Source of the DNA: Candidatus Altarchaeales archaeon
Lineage (GTDB): Archaea; Altiarchaeota; Altiarchaeia; IMC4; SCGC-AAA252-I15
Assembly: GCA_016867655.1 (NCBI GenBank)
Contig: VGJA01000010.1
Span: 1-13,309 of the forward strand
Length of the DNA stretch: 13,309 nt
Direction: 5' to 3'
Part shown: one piece after another, positions 13,099 to 13,309 of the stretch
Layout of the letters: each line of letters opens with the position of its first letter
Position numbering within the stretch: position 1 is the stretch's first letter
Translations under genes and position numbers: made by a program
Notes under the pieces: model-generated
What the model saw: only the letters and a program-made list of their open reading frames with translations
What the model was told of the DNA's origin: nothing
Database searches by the model: none

Positions 13099-13309
13099 AT
13101 GGCAGACATTTGCGGTGCAATCTTTTCACTCATATTTTTAGGAATTCCAGCTTTTCTCGTCGGAGTGCCGATACTTCTGGGAATACTGAGTTCTTTCATC
13201 AGAGTCATCGGCCAGTACGAACGCGGCATACTGTTCGCGTTCGGAAAGTTTGTTGAAATCAGAAGTCCAGGACTGAACTTCATGATACCGGTATATAATC
13301 GTTTAGACA
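13099..13309 (+). CDS. SPFH/stomatin-like (band 7) protein, 3'-partial
   Basis: The first 70 codons of an open frame that runs off the window. An N-terminal hydrophobic segment (about residues 5-35, IFSLIFLGIPAFLVG.PILLGIL) is followed by the start of the band 7 domain: RVIGQYERGILFAFGKFVEI, then SPGLNFMIPVYNRLD. This is the canonical stomatin/prohibitin opening, in which the protein attaches to membranes and oligomerises into ring-like scaffolds, often with a NfeD-type protease gene beside it. That partner, if present, lies outside the window. The gene follows trpD by 45 nt and has its own strong Shine-Dalgarno site. Confidence 0.88.
   Translation, partial: MADICGAIFSLIFLGIPAFLVGVPILLGILSSFIRVIGQYERGILFAFGKFVEIRSPGLNFMIPVYNRLD

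Overview
The window is archaeal. The evidence is an archaeal-type transcription factor E subunit alpha, a single-domain (flavodoxin-free) wyosine synthase Taw1/TYW1, an archaeal-type valyl-tRNA synthetase, a DUF373 membrane protein, an HD-domain protein of the archaeal TIGR00295 type, a small archaeal PRC-barrel protein, and promoters that look like archaeal TATA boxes about 26-30 nt upstream of leaderless starts. The type III signal-peptide surface proteins resemble those of small-genome (DPANN-like) archaea, but the lineage cannot be fixed from this sequence alone. The standard code is in use: TGA, TAA and TAG all serve as stops.

Layout: (1) Bases 1-3028 encode two adjacent plus-strand surface proteins. 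The first is cut at the window start; it has 40 cysteines, a duplicated Cys-rich module and a Ser/Thr stalk. The second is a membrane-anchored protein with a pre-peptidase-C-like domain, a 49-residue almost pure threonine stalk and a C-terminal beta-rich domain. (2) Bases 3157-4243 hold tfe and an overlapping HD-domain gene (+). They run head-on, with stop codons overlapping by 4 nt, into (3) a minus-strand pair at 4240-5677: taw1, then an unrecognised 170-residue protein. (4) A divergent promoter region leads to a small PRC-barrel gene (5794-6036, +). (5) A 575-base gene-free stretch (6037-6611) carries a 92-bp MITE-like element with 16-bp inverted ends and a TAA duplication, then three degenerate ~55-bp tandem repeats that end in the TATA box of (6) the DUF373 gene (6612-7859, +). 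(7) A convergent spacer holds GGTTTTC-type repeats and hairpins. (8) A minus-strand operon (11908 down to 8045) encodes a CDA-fold deaminase, a DUF192 lipoprotein, valS and a small CxxC protein. (9) Divergent from it are an isolated trpD (12034-13053, +) and the start of an SPFH/stomatin gene (13099 to the window end, +).

Functionally the window mixes housekeeping (transcription initiation, tRNA charging and modification, nucleobase deamination, one tryptophan-pathway enzyme) with envelope biology (two stalked extracellular proteins, a lipoprotein, DUF373, SPFH). Two modes of translation start are visible. tfe, the deaminase and trpD look leaderless. The PRC-barrel gene, the gene after valS and the SPFH gene have AGGTG-type Shine-Dalgarno sites 5 nt before ATG. 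These sites move two starts downstream of the longest possible reading frame; a third start is moved on promoter and family grounds.

No defence system, CRISPR array, tRNA, rRNA or full-length insertion sequence was seen. The best candidates for something undescribed are the Cys-rich/poly-Thr surface protein pair, the MITE-like element, and the intergenic GGTTTTC repeat family.
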